Below are positions 25,036 to 36,708 of a stretch of DNA of 64,000 bases, piece after piece. The translations under genes and the position numbers were made by a program. Source of the DNA: Pyrocephalus nanus (taxonomy: Eukaryota > Chordata > Aves > Passeriformes > Tyrannidae); assembly GCA_038380795.1 (NCBI GenBank), contig CM076268.1:4581001-4645000 (forward strand), given 5' to 3'. Positions within the stretch are counted from its first letter, which is position 1, and every line of letters starts with the position of its first letter. The notes under the pieces were generated by a model that made no database searches, was not told the origin of the DNA, and saw only the letters and a program-made list of their open reading frames with translations.

Positions 25036-25562
25036 TGTCACATCACCAGCGTGTCTCGTGGCATCAGGTAGATGTCACCAGGGCTCCCAGTTCATGGACT
25101 TCCCCTGGAGAATGGGAAACAGGATCAAACATTTTCACCCTTCCTGGATTTTCAGTTGCTCATGTCTGCAGTTTAAAAGCCGTTTGTCACTTTTCTGAGG
25201 GAATCCCTGCGCTCGAAGCCATGGAAAAAACCCCACTGTGGCCCAGGGAGAACTTCCTGACACTGAATCTGTGCACGACAAATAACTTTTGTCACCATCA
25301 TTTGTGTTCTGACACATTGACTCTGACGCTCTTCAGGCATAATACAAAAAATCTGTCACCTGAGAGGCCAAATGTAATAATATTTGTAGGAGAAAGCGAG
25401 GAAAGCTTTACTCCTCTCACTTGATATTCCTCACCAGCAACCAGCTCTGCAGCAGCACCCAAAGTCACAGTTTTAGTTGAGTATTAATTTGCCCTGATAG
25501 GATTGCTAATGATAATAGGATTGTAAAGTTTGCCAAATTGAGTAATTTAAATTACATCTGCT

Positions 25563-25588
25563 AAAAAAAAAAAAAAAAAAGAAAAAAA
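25563..25588 (+). repeat. Poly-A run with one G
   Basis: A18, G, then A7. Confidence 0.95.
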
Positions 25589-26020
25589 GCAGTGTGTGTT
25601 GTTAGTAGAGGATTTTGTCGTGATTACATTTGTTGAGATGTATGTTCGTTCTGGTCGAAAGTGAAACTGCTAATTAAAGACTTCACTGGTTACTGTCACA
25701 GTGGTGTAGTGCAGTGGAATATAAATGGGTTACAATCTGTTTCTGTCCTGTACCACTGGTAAATGCAATGGGAAACAAGAATCTGAGGAGGCTGAGGGCT
25801 CCTTAAATGAGCTGAAATCCCGGGAAGTCTGGTGTGAAGCACAGCAGTGGATTCCTGAGCTGTGTGTGAGCCTGATGGGGGACACCCATAACATGGCATT
25901 TGTGAGAAAGGGCTCCTGTTGTGCTGAGGTTCACATGAATCCTGCTGCTGGGGGAGGAATTTAGTTGTATTTTCTAAACTTCTGCCAAGGAGTGCTCTGT
26001 GCCGGTGTCATCATACAGTG

Positions 26021-26182
26021 GAGGTGAGAAAACACCAGCACAGGTCCAGAGAAGCTGTGGCTGCCCCATCCCTGGAAGTGTTCAAGGCCAGGTTGGAGCA
26101 GCCTGGTCTAGTGGAAGGTGTCCCTACACATGGATGATCCTGAAGGTCCCTTCCACCCAAACTATTCCATGGTTCTGTGATT
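26021..26182 (+). mobile_element. CR1 LINE 3'-end fragment
   Basis: Sense copy with several small deletions: 'cacaggtccagagaagctgt', 'ggttggagcagcctggtcta', ending 'ccatggttctgtga'. Confidence 0.9.
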
Positions 26183-26796
26183 TTTCCATGGAGTCATTCA
26201 ACAGGTCATTTGCAGCACTGCATTCATTTAGCTCATAATATTAACAGTAATATTTTCTCCTGGTCCAATATTTATTAGATGTCACACTCCTGTTAAGCTC
26301 TGATTTCTCTTGCACATGTGGTGAGCGTAGCAGGGAGGGCTGGGGGAGGAGCAGCTTTCTCTGGGGAAGAGAAATGTGGAATCAAGTTTGCCAGTGAGCT
26401 CAGCCCCTGAGGAAAGGAGGCATATTGTCAGCTGGGTGAGCTGGAGTTTCGTGTCTCGAGGCTCTGTAAGCCTGCACTCGTGGTGACACTTTGATAGACT
26501 GACACAGAGAACATTTTGTACACTCTGGAAGACACACAAGTCTAAATAAGTTAATACAAGTGATGTGCCTTTTAGCCTTCTTCCCTGCCAGCCAGAAGTT
26601 GTGTTTTTAAAATAAACCCTGGATAATTTAGTAGTGTGAAAATTCTCGCTGGGAAAATGTGCTAAGTCCCGGTTTGCCGAGTGATTTGACAACTCTTGGT
26701 AATTTGGGTTTGTACACATCACTTACCTCCCCTCCTGTGCCACAAGTAATAATGGTAGTGATAATATTAATAGCAAGAGGAAAAATGAATAATAAT

Positions 26797-26887
26797 GGAG
26801 AAGGAGGAGGAGAAGAAAAGAAGAAGATAAAAAAAAAAAAAGAAGAAGAAAAAAAGAAAAGAAAAAGAAGAAAAGAAAAAAAAGAAG
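26797..26887 (+). repeat. Polypurine tract, (GGA/GAA)n
   Basis: Ninety-one bases with a single pyrimidine (T at 26828), built from GGA, GAA and A-runs. It ends 130 nt before exon w4. An AAT-rich stretch precedes it. Confidence 0.95.
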
Positions 26888-27016
26888 TGTTTCAGTAGAA
26901 CCGGATATAAAAAATACTTTGTTTTGCTCCATGAGGATTTATTGCTGCAGCTTTTGTACCTTCTCCCACCATCAGTGGCTGTTTGTTAACTCTGAAATGC
27001 ATCTTTTCTCTTAAAG

Positions 27017-27165
27017 GTCAGCATAAAATCAAGTTCATCCCAGAAATGGTGGGGCCCATCCTGGAAATGACGCTGATACCGGAAACCGAACTGCGGAAAG
27101 CCACGATCCCGATCTTCTTTGACATGATGCAGTGTGAATTCCATTCCACCAGATGCTTCCAGAGG
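27017..27165 (+). CDS. DOCK1: DOCK1 exon w4 (ARM solenoid)
   Basis: The exon has 149 nt: two bases completing Gly, then 49 codons containing [37 protein letters not shown] and the end STRCFQR. The last codon is agg immediately before donor gtaagg. The acceptor is ctcttaaag and the next intron is phase 0. It links the solenoid to the region leading into DHR-2. From memory human DOCK1 reads STRSFQM here, so this bird differs by Ser-to-Cys and Met-to-Arg. The remainder is essentially invariant. Confidence 0.97.
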
Positions 27166-28675
27166 GTAAGGAGATGGCTCCAGACATCTGAAGTTTGTGA
27201 GAAAGGTTCAGCTGGTCTTTGACAAAACGTAAAGGTTTTTGTTCTAGAAGAAATAATGTAATTGTGGATTTGCTTGTTTTCCATAACTCTTGAGGGGCTG
27301 TGGAGTTTTCAGCTGCTGGATTTAAATTGCTGTTGAAGGAGAAATTTGCATGTGGTAAATGAAACCTTTCGTTATGGTCCAAGAGCAAGGACAGGTGTCT
27401 TAAATTGTCACTGTGACTCACAAAAAGGAGTTTGGTGCTCAGTGAAATTGGACATAAAGGAAGGCTGATAATGCAGGAACAGAAACTATAACCTCTAAGG
27501 ATTTATCATCCCTAGGATCTTGTCATTTTGATATTCCTTACCATTTTATGGATTTTGAAGAGGAAAAAAGCTCTCCAGTCAGTGCCAGTGCCCCTTCATG
27601 CCACACAGGCACTGCAAAAACCAAAATACTGAAGAAGCATTTTTATTTTAACTTGCTGAGGGAAGGCCTTGAATACTCACACACCTTCTTATCCTGATAG
27701 CATTGACTTCTGAAAGACAAGAGGAGGGAAAGAAAGTTTCCTCACATCCTTCATTTGACCTCCTTTGCCTTGAAACTTTGCTTATGGATTGAGTTTAAGA
27801 CTAGTTAGGCCAGGTGGGGTTATGGAATAAGCCAATGGAGCTCCTTCACACTGAAATCTCTGTCAGTTCAGGATATGACCTTGTGAATTTTGCAATAAAG
27901 TTTGACATGTATTGTTTGCTTTTTTCCCCCTTTATATTGGCACTTTTCTTTGTTGGATGAAAACCTTATCCTTTTCCATACTTTTTTTTTTTTTTAGTGT
28001 GAACCAACTCTTAATAAATCTGTAGGCAGAGTAAATGAATATCTGCGTGGGGAGACTTTAGCAAGGGAAATGGCATCAGCTTTATTGCTCTGATTTGTTT
28101 TGTGCTGGGTGGTGTGTGCAAAGGTTGTGAACTGTATTTTGGCTTCATCCAATTACTGCATAATCATTCTTTCTTATGTTTGACTCCAGTGATACTGTAA
28201 AGATTGAAATGCTCGCTGGGATGCCATTTAACCAGTTTCCTGTCAGATGCTCTCCTTTTGTTGCTTGTCATTTTTTATTTGGACAATTGTATAGATCATG
28301 AAAAATCCGAGGGTGACTTTATAGCTAAATTTATGGCCCCATATTTTCCTGACAGAAGGAAACCAGCTTTGTGTGGAATAGTTGGGTGATTTTAATGAAT
28401 GAATGTCTTAAATATTTCACTCAATATTTTTTTTTTTACCTTTTGAGAAGAAAAATGCCTCGTGTTAAAGTCAGAGATGTCTTGGGCTGTAGGTACTTGG
28501 TGTTATATTTCCTGTGGCAGTGCAGCCTCTTTCTTTATGGAGGTAGCATTGATATAACAAATGCAGAGGTAATAAACCTCTTTTCAGTGGGTTTGGAGTG
28601 AACATTTCCCTCTAACAAGGAGTAACCAACCTGTTACCTCTGGCAGTAACCTGGTCCAAACTGGGCCTCACACTG

Positions 28676-28758
28676 GGTTATCTGGGGCCCTCAGTATTGA
28701 ATATCTCCAGAGAGGGTTGTTTGAGCACTTCTTTGAGTGACCTATTCCAGGGTTTACT
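28676..28758 (-). mobile_element. Old CR1 fragment, left part of an interrupted copy
   Basis: Decayed antisense CR1: 'aatatctccagagagggttg' and 'gagtgacctattccagggtt' follow the layout of the 'catctccagagatgg...cctgttccag' segment. A younger CR1 abuts it on the right. Confidence 0.5.
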
Positions 28759-28853
28759 CCTGGTCTAGTGGAAGGTTTCTCTTGATGGCAGGAAGTTGGA
28801 ATGAGCTGGTCTTTAAGGTCCCTTCCAACCCAAACCATTCCAGGATTCTATGG
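28759..28853 (+). mobile_element. Younger CR1 3' fragment inserted in the old copy
   Basis: Sense tail of about 95 bp from cctggtctagtggaaggttt to aaccattccaggattctatg. Confidence 0.9.
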
Positions 28854-28889
28854 CAAAGGCTTTTCTTTTTGTATATGTATGACATTTCC

Positions 28890-29555
28890 CTGGATCAACT
28901 TGTGCCTGTTGCTGCGTGTCTTGCCCCTGTGAACCTTGTAAGCAGAGCAGCTCCATCTCCTCTCTAAGCACCTTGCAGGTGTTGGAAGGCTCTGGTTTGA
29001 TTTTCTCTGGGCTGAACAGACCCAGATCCTCCAGCCTTTCTTCAGGCCAGGTTCCCCAGCGCTGCCCATCTTGGTGAGCCTCCATCAGACCCTCTCCAAG
29101 TTATCAGCCTCCTTGGAGCTGGGGGAGCCACAGCTGGGTGCAGCATTCCAACCATGGCTCAGATAATCCTGTTGGCCCTCTGGCCATGCCCTTGTGGGTG
29201 CAATCAGGGACACATTTGGCCCCACACTCCTTGCTCGTGTTCAGCTTGCTGTCCACCACATCCTTGTCCTGCTGCTTGCAGCTCTGCCATTCCAGATTCA
29301 GGACTTCCTTAAATTTGGCACAATTTCTTCTTGGCCCTCTCTCTCAGACTTTCAGAGTCATTGAGCCACCACCCTTGGGGATCAGCAGTGCAGCCCCTTC
29401 CTCCTCCCACCTCACTGTCCAGTCCAGGTCTTACCAGCATGTCAGCAAGCAGGGGACTTGTCACGTTCTTAAGGCTGAGACAACCACAGCTCTTCATCCA
29501 TGAGCAGGTTTATCCCAGGGGGCAGTCAGATGTGATTTGTCCTTGGTAAATGCTG
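28890..29555 (-). mobile_element. Old CR1 fragment, right part, about 650 bp
   Basis: Antisense CR1 of an older subfamily: 'gctgaacagacccagatcct', 'tgagcctccatcagaccctc', 'tgttggccctctggccatgc' and 'tcagcttgctgtccaccaca' occur in CR1 order. It continues the fragment left of 28758. Confidence 0.75.
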
Positions 29556-30737
29556 CCTCTTCCCAGTCACCTTCTTGCCCTTTGTGTACCTGGAAAAAGC
29601 TTCCATGAGGGAATTACTCCATAGTTTCCTCAGGAACTAAAGAGAGGCTGCCTGGTCTGTAGATTCCCAGCTCATTTTTCCTTCTCTTTTGTGTTTAAGT
29701 GATAGAAATAGATATAAAATAATTTTTTTTAAACTATTACCAGTACCTAGGCAAGCTTTCATGCTTAATGGGTCAGTGTAATGTGCTGCATTATATCCTT
29801 TATATGCAAGTACCAATTATCCTTGTCCAAAGAGAACTTCCAAATGGAATGGTTGGCTGCTGTTAAACTAATCTGCCAGAAATCCAATTATCTAACCTTA
29901 TTAGTCACATCAACAAGGGTTTAGATTGGCTCCACTTCTCCAGCAGATGTAGAAACCTCATGATTTGTGGGGGAGGAATTTCAATTTTTTTGCAGGCTCT
30001 GATGGTTTGTGTGATAAACAGGCAGCTTTCCCCGTGGTGGTTTGAATTTCAGTAGGAACTGGGTTTGCCTGGTAAAACCAGTAACAGACAGGAGGGGTTT
30101 TTTTTTGTGTTCTTTCAGTGCCTCCAGCCCTGAGAAAAAAAACAGATAAATTCCTCTTGTTTCACAGAACTATATTAAGGACTGAATTAAAAGCCGGAGT
30201 TGCCCGTTTTTGTCCTCTCCCTCTGAAGGTGCTTTGAAGCCCATATAAGGCTTCAAAGGAGCCTGTACCTCAAAGCAGGAATCCAGTACTAAATCAGAGT
30301 GGGACTGAAGCTTCCCAGTAGAAGAAAATTCCTCCTTCCCCACTCTGCTTCCTTCCTTTGCCTGTTCCAGTAGCGAACCCTCCAGATCAAAGGGAATGTG
30401 TTGGAACCATGGGAGCGATCAAAGAGAATTGGTTTGATTGTTCCAGGCCTGGTCAGGTGAATGTGATGGGTCCTGTGGTGACAGCAGAGGGGGAAAACTC
30501 ATCATGGAACAACCATTCAGCTGGAATGTGGAGTTTGGAGTTGAACCCATTCCCAGGACTGTGCCAGTGCAGGAACTGGAACAAATGAGAGCGTGCAGGG
30601 AATGGGAGGAGCTGGTGGGTGGGTTCTGCCTGTCCCACGGCACTGCATCACAATGCCAGCTCTTTTAACTGATCTGGTACAAGTTAAGGACTAGAAGTAA
30701 CTTATTGTAGGAGCCAACCCAAAATATAACAGAATAA

Positions 30738-31030
30738 TATGGAGAGGGACTTGGGACAAGGCTGTGCAGTGACAGGAGAAGGGGGAATGGTCTTAAGCTG
30801 AAGGAGGGTAGATTTACATGGGATATTGGGAAGAAATCTTCCCTATGAGGGTGGGGAGGCCCTGGCACAGGTTGCCCAGAGAAGCTGTGGCTGCCCCATC
30901 CCTGGAAGTGTCCCAGGCCAGGTTGGATGGAGCTTGGAGCAACCTGGGCTAGTGGAAGGTGTCCCTGCCCATGGCAGGGTTGGGACTGGATAGGCTTTAA
31001 TGTCCCATCCAACCCAAACCATTCTGATCC
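30738..31030 (+). mobile_element. CR1 LINE fragment, about 290 bp
   Basis: Sense copy from 'atggagagggacttgggaca' through 'gatattgggaagaaatcttc' to the tail 'aacccaaaccattctgatcc'. Confidence 0.94.
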
Positions 31031-31945
31031 TTTTATAAGGTAAGAGATAGTCAGAAACTCTTCTCCAGCCTGGCTTCCCCAACATCAAGCAGGAAGGAAG
31101 GACCTTTATCCTTCAAAGGGAAATGTGAGAGGTGTACCCCCAGCCCTGGAGCGATGAGCAGGAAGAAATTAGAAGTCCCATAAGTCTGATTTTCAGACTG
31201 AACCACATCACTGAGGAGAACCCTCAGTTTCTGGTGGTGTTCCATCGGTGATTTAAGTGGACAAGCTCCAGCACGTGTCCCTGCCCTGTTAGAGTGAGGA
31301 GCTGTGAAAAATAATGATCTGAGGAAAGAGCCCTAAAAATGCAACAACACATCTGTCCTGTTTTCTGCAGGGTCTGGGAATGACACTTTGCACAACAAAT
31401 TCATAGCAGAAAAGGTAGGAAAATTATTTAGAAATGCATAAGCAATGAATGCACAATGCAGAGTTGTATAGAAATGCATAATATGATGTATAATGCATAT
31501 GATTACTGAAATAAACCCATAGGTGCAGCTGAAGTACCTCCAGCTAACATTCTGTTATGAAGGGAATTAAATGAGTAAAGACCAAAAAAAAAATTAAGAA
31601 AAAACCATTTTAGTTCATTTTTAACATTTAACAACAAATCTCCGTATCATCAAGATGGTTATTCCAGCATTTTTATTTTCAGTGTGATTTCATGCTGGTT
31701 ATTGATGAATTTCAAATTGATTTAATTCTTCTTAATAAGTTCCACGTTTAGCTGAATCTCCCTTGACTTTTAGAACCTATAATTCCTTATTAAGTCTTTT
31801 TACCACTTTTGAGCCCTGTGTTAACCTCTCTTTCCCTGTGCTGTAGATTTGCAGCCAGAACACAAGTTAACGACTCTCCAGCTTTTTGGGATGCTGCAGT
31901 TTTTCCTCAGCAATCCCACTGAACATGCAAATCCAAATAACTAAT

Positions 31946-31955
31946 CCCCCCCCCC
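31946..31955 (+). repeat. Poly-C run (10 C)
   Basis: Uninterrupted C10. Confidence 0.95.
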
Positions 31956-32812
31956 AAAGGATTCGTTTCAATAAGTAACATTTAAAATTATCTGCAGTTG
32001 AAATGTAAATGTGTGAGTTTTTCTTATTTTCTGGCCTTTTGGAGAATATCAGTGTTCCTCCCCAACCCCACCTGAAGAGCAAACACCTCCAGAATCATTG
32101 AATAATTTTAAATGGCTGCCAGATCTGTTTGCCAACTGGAATGTTGGGGGAAAATAGCAAAGGGTACAGATGAAAATGTTGGGAATTCCCACCAACTTTC
32201 CTAAAAAGGTTTGAGGAAAGTTTTGCAGTCGTTCTGTTCTGTCTCTGCATTAGCACTGATTTCTTGTGGTGTGATCTGTCACTTGAATTTTACGGGGCAG
32301 ATTCATTATTACCCCTCATCAAAATGAATTTATAGGAGCTTGGAGGATCAAAAGTCCTGCTCGTCTCCAGCCAGATTCAATTGTCAGCCAGTCTGCAAAT
32401 GCAGCCTGGCCGCACTGGAGGTAAACCCAAGTCCAAAAGCGATTAGCTGAGTTGCCATGAGATGACTTCCCTTGATTTATGTGCTCCAGATGAGAGATTG
32501 TAGCAGACAGATGAGCCTGTGGATTTGCTCCTTGCTCAAGTTCAAACTCTCACATCCTAAAGAGAAGCTCAGATCTTGATCAACTGCAAGGCAAAGTGAA
32601 TGATAATGTCCTGTAATCTTCCTAACATCACCCCTCAAGCTTTCAGTGTCAACACAAGGATATGAATCTGACTCCTTGATGGTGCCAGATAATTCCCCCT
32701 AAGCCTCCAGAAGGACCCTCAGCAAGTGGCACTGCCTGTAATGGAAACATTGGAAATTTGGCACTTCCTCATTTGAGAGTGAATTCCATCACAATAATTG
32801 CAGGCCTGTTTG

Positions 32813-32857
32813 TGCATTAAATTTAATTTAATGCATTAAAAAAAAATTAATGCATTA
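32813..32857 (+). repeat. TGCATTA palindrome cluster
   Basis: TGCATTAAA at 32813-32821 pairs with TTTAATGCA at 32827-32835. TTTAATGCATTAAA at 32827-32840 is a perfect 14-bp palindrome. TAATGCATTA recurs at 32848-32857. It could be homeodomain-type sites or only AT-rich sequence. Confidence 0.8.
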
Positions 32858-34220
32858 GAAAGAAAAAAAGATAAAAGGAAAAAATGGGAGTTTATCCACA
32901 GATGCCAGGTGCAGTGTCCCAGAGCCAGTAGCTTGAGCACTGCAGGGTCACATTCCTACTCCCACCATGGAAGGGGACAAACCTCCAAAGCTCCATAAAC
33001 CTCAACTTGTGTTGATAAAACATTCCTCTGTGGAAACACCAGAGAAGGATGTTAAATAACATTTATTCATCTGACTTGCACGATCTGCATCACAGCAATT
33101 CCTTGAGAGGTATCAGGAATGACTGAAGAGCTAAGATATTGTTAATAATCCCTAAAACCCCAGCAATGCCACAAGTCTGGCTCTGTTCAGCCCTAGAGGG
33201 CCATTAGGGAAATGGCCCAACAAAGCGTGGATTTACAGAGATTCAAGTAAAACTGATATCAGGAAGATACTCGAGATCCTGCATGACAAATGTAATTGCT
33301 CTTCTCTGTCTGAGTAATCTCCTGCTAAAAAATACATCACCTAAAGGGCTCACACTGGCAGCCAGTGTCATTTTTCACACAGATCTAGAAAGTCAATTTG
33401 TTTCTGGGCTCATTAGAGAACATGAATTTTGTGACTTCTCTGGTTCATCGTCGCGCTCTTCAGTGTTTCAACTGACACCTTCTGGTGCTGTGGGAACGTG
33501 TTTCAGCCTGTGGTGGCTCTGAGAGGGGGTGCATTGCCTTTTCTCTTCTGCCTTTTCTCATTTGCCTGTCAAGGTTTTTAATAACGGATTAATTGTATAA
33601 AAATCCTGATTTCACGTCACCGCTCGTTCGTTTCTTCTCAAGGGAAGTCGTGAGGGAGTGGGACGAGTTATCCAGAAGGGCTGCGTGATAATCCATCCAT
33701 GGAGATGGTAATTTCTTGGCTAAGCAGGACACACTTGGCCTGATCCAGTGCTGGCACTAATCCTGCATCACCTGGCAGGCTGCATGGATTGGCCATGGAA
33801 TGGCCTTTGAAGTCTTTTCCCAGTGTTTCTGTGACTCTCTGGATCATTTGGGGACCAGAAAAGCACCTTTGAAATGTTTCAACCCGAGGTTTGGGGTCAC
33901 TCATGATAGTAAAAGTTGCTTTAAGATGGACCAGTTGATTTTATCACTGTTTGCACGATACAATCTGTAGTTTGAGTTTCCTGACAGTTCAACTGACCTG
34001 TGCCTGGTTTTATCCTGTATCCTGAATTTCCTCCAAGCACTGCGGGAGCGGGAATTGTTCTGCCCTGTTTCACCATGAAGGTTTGCAGTCACCAAGCTCA
34101 GAGCACAGCCTTTTTTTGCTCTGCTGTAACCCAGTCCTGTTGGGCTGCAGGTAGTGTGTGAAAATAAATTTCCCAATTCAAATAGAGAGGTCAAAAAGTC
34201 TGGCGGTTGCACATGAAGGT

Positions 34221-34390
34221 AGGAAACAGCCTGGAGTTGCACCAGGGGAGGTTTAGGTTGGAGATGAGGGAAAATTTCTTCATGGAAAGAGTTGTCAAGC
34301 ATTGGAAAGGCTGCCCAGGGCAGTGGAGGAGTCCCCATCCCTGGAGGGATTTAAAAGCCATGTAGATGTGGCACTTGGGGATGTGGGTTA
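34221..34390 (+). mobile_element. CR1 LINE internal fragment
   Basis: Sense: 'aggaaacagcctggagttgc' through 'gatttaaaagccatgtagat', lacking the tail. Confidence 0.88.
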
Positions 34391-34881
34391 GTTGATTCTC
34401 TCATGCTGTGAATGTTGCTGCAGTCAATGCTGGGAACAACATGGAGACTTGGGAAGGGAGGCAAACCCAGTGTCCTGGGTCAGACTGTAGATTTTCACAT
34501 TCCTGCTCTTGGGCCTCTTAAAGTGATCAGAGACTGACCTGCCCTAAAGCAGAGGGGTAGTTTGTCATTGTCACAATTTATCCAGCAAATCCTTCATACC
34601 AACGTTTATTTCTCCTTATAAAGGATTTTTCTTAGCAAAGCAGTCCTTGGCCATGTTTCATGTGCAGGTTCACAACTGCTGTGGTGTTGCAGGAGAGCAG
34701 GACAGGATTGGTGGTGGACAGGGCTACTGTGCCTCAAAGTGATATAAATTGGTTGGTGAAAAGCACTCTCTTATAGAGGTTCATCGTTATGTAAGTCTCT
34801 TGGCAAGGGTCATCTCCAACTCCTCACTGAAATAAATATGCCTGAAGAATTTCACTGTGTGGACTGAAAAAATCCAGTTTC

Positions 34882-35200
34882 TCTTCCTAACTTAGAGCAG
34901 AGGGGCAGGCACTGATCTCCTCTCTCTGATGACCAGTGACAGGACCCAGGGAGTGGCTGGAGTTGTGTCAGGGCAGGTTTGGGTTGGATCTCAGGAAAAG
35001 GTTCTTCCCCCAGAGGGTGGTTGGTACTGAACAGGCTCCCCAGGGCAGTGGGCACAGCCCCAAGGCTGACAGAGCTCCAGGAATGTTTGGACAACGCTCT
35101 CAGGGACAGGGGGGATTGTTGGGGTGTCCTGTGCAGGGCCAGGAGTTGATGATCCTGCTGGTTCCCTTCCAACTCGGGATATTCTCTGTTTCTGTGATCC
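34882..35200 (+). mobile_element. CR1 LINE fragment, third subfamily
   Basis: Sense: 'gagcagaggggcaggcactg', 'ttcttcccccagagggtggt', ending 'ttccaactcgggatattctc' and a tgtttctgtga tail. Confidence 0.92.
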
Positions 35201-36284
35201 TGAAAGTCCCTTCCTTTCCCGTGGGTGCATTATGAGCTGTTAATATTAACTGCAGATGCAAAGCACATCTCTTGACATTTCCAAAATGTTAGGACGCTTT
35301 GTTCTTGTGCAGGTGGCCCTTTGCTTCTCCTCAGAGTCATTAAGGGGCTGCTTAAGCAATTGACAGTGAAAACACTTGGTGACAACTGTTCTTTGAATAA
35401 ACTTCCAATCTGAGCAATGGGCTCCCATTGCCCTGCCAGGGCTCCCAGCTCTCCTGAGGTCCCTGGACAATAAGTTGTGGCACTAATCCTGTGGATGTAT
35501 GTGCTTAGTTAATGAAGAATTAGGAATTAGATAGCTAAACCAATTCCTTACAGAGCAGCATGCCTGGAGTGAACCTCCCTCCACTAACAGTTCACATCAT
35601 TCCTAACCTGGGCCCTTAGGGAATGAGGCAGCAACAGCTAAAACCCTCTGTAATCATTAAAAATCCAGGGAATTACCCAGTTTGCATTTAAAATATATTC
35701 TAATGCCCACTTAACTCTGCATTCTTTTATTATTGCCCAAATAAAATTATTCTGGAGTTGTTTGAAATTACTTCCTTCCCCTCTGCAGTGACTTATTAGC
35801 AGGTTTATCAGGTTGTGCCCCACTGTGATTCGTGTCTGTGTGCTAAAAAGGGGTGTTAGTGATGCTGGGATGTGCACCCAGCTGAATTATCCAGCCTCAG
35901 GTGTTCCCTCTCCTCTCTCACAGAGTTTTCAACTATTTTTGTTGCTGTCACCTTTATTGCAGGGGACATTCCGTGGCTTTGTGTCTTCTTTTTCCCTGCC
36001 CTCCTTCTTGCTGTTAATCTCCTTATTCAGTTTTTCGCAGCACAAATATTTATGCTTCATTTACCAACGTGCCCGATGATTTCTTTCACACAAAGCCCTC
36101 GTAGGGCAGTTCACGGTGGATGCTCTAAAACCAGAGCCTGCAGACTCCTGAAGTCAATCAGGCTCTCAAACAGTGGCTGAACATCTCGCCAAGGTGCCCA
36201 GCCAATCTGTGAAGCACCGAGGCTCCACTCATAAAGTGCAGTATTTGCCATCTGATTATTTCCACCTGCTTTGTTTAATTACAG

Positions 36285-36370
36285 TTCGAAAATGAGATCA
36301 TCACCAAACTGGATCACGAAGTGGAAGGAGGCCGAGGGGATGAACAGTACAAAGTGTTATTTGACAAAAT
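36285..36370 (+). CDS. DOCK1: DOCK1 exon w5
   Basis: The exon has 86 nt: 28 codons plus two bases of Ile. [20 protein letters not shown] followed by QYKVLFDK is the acidic, glycine-containing linker-helix stretch preceding DHR-2 in DOCK1, DOCK2 and DOCK5. Acceptor tttaattacag, donor gtaagt. The following intron is only 181 nt, by far the shortest complete intron in this part of the gene, and is phase 2 (at|t). No gaps relative to the family sequence as I know it. Confidence 0.97.
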
Positions 36371-36551
36371 GTAAGTGTTGAGATTTATGTCACAGTGAAG
36401 TCAGGAGAGAGAGCAATTAGACTACAATGAACTTTGTAGCCCAGAAATAATTAAAATCTGTTAACGATGCACAATATTTGAAATTGCACCTGAGTCAAGG
36501 TTTTTCCTGCGTGGGATTAACAAGGCGAATGTAATTGGGTTTTTTTTTCAG
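36371..36551 (+). other. DOCK1: DOCK1 intron w5-w6 (181 nt)
   Basis: A phase-2 intron with no repeat. It ends in an eleven-base run of T before cag. Confidence 0.95.
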
Positions 36552-36708
36552 TCTCCTGGAGCACTGCAGGAAGCACAAATACCTGGCTAAGAGTGGGGAA
36601 ACTTTTGTGAAGCTGGTTGTGCGTTTGATGGAGAGGCTCTTGGACTACAGGACCATCATGCACGACGAGAACAAGGAGAACCGCATGAGCTGCACCGTCA
36701 ACGTGCTG
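36552..36708 (+). CDS. DOCK1: DOCK1 exon w6 (end of solenoid, approach to DHR-2)
   Basis: The exon has 157 nt: one base completing Ile, then 52 codons. LLEHCRKHKYLAKSGETF leads into FVKLVVRLMERLLDYRTIMH and DENKENRMSCTVNVL. This helical stretch precedes the DHR-2 domain (about residue 1207 in human DOCK1, from memory). HKYLAKSGETF is diagnostic: DOCK5 differs strongly here as I recall. Acceptor ttttttttcag, donor gtaagc, next intron phase 0. The 3' half is GC-richer than the flanking introns. Confidence 0.97.

Larger units (their letters stand above)
21228..27016 (+). other. DOCK1: DOCK1 intron w3-w4 (5789 nt)
   Basis: A phase-1 intron. It contains CR1 copies at 21291, 22411 and 26021, a CRE/MEF2-like motif cluster at 24277-24453, poly-A and GT runs, and a polypurine tract 130 nt before w4. 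Several long open frames between 24.0 and 25.4 kb look fortuitous. Confidence 0.9.
27166..36284 (+). other. DOCK1: DOCK1 intron w4-w5 (9119 nt)
   Basis: The longest complete intron in the window, phase 0. It holds CR1 copies at 28676-29555 (nested pair), 30738, 34221 and 34882. A TGCATTA palindrome cluster lies at 32813-32857 and a C10 run at 31946. Long stretches (31.0-34.2 kb, 35.2-36.28 kb) are unique sequence in which I recognise no gene. Confidence 0.9.

Noticed and set aside
24557..25424. Several overlapping open frames of 100-142 codons
   Set aside because: They occur in multiple frames and on both strands at once, with no conserved motif. This is typical of GC-richer non-coding DNA.
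26282..26722. 146-codon open frame on the - strand
   Set aside because: No family resemblance, no flanking gene structure, and it sits within a DOCK1 intron without splice or polyadenylation signals.
26659..26898. Lys/Glu-rich open frame
   Set aside because: It is a translation of the polypurine tract at 26797-26887.
33752..33850. Possible diverged CR1 tail (ggccatggaatggcctttga)
   Set aside because: Similarity is limited to short phrases; too weak to call.
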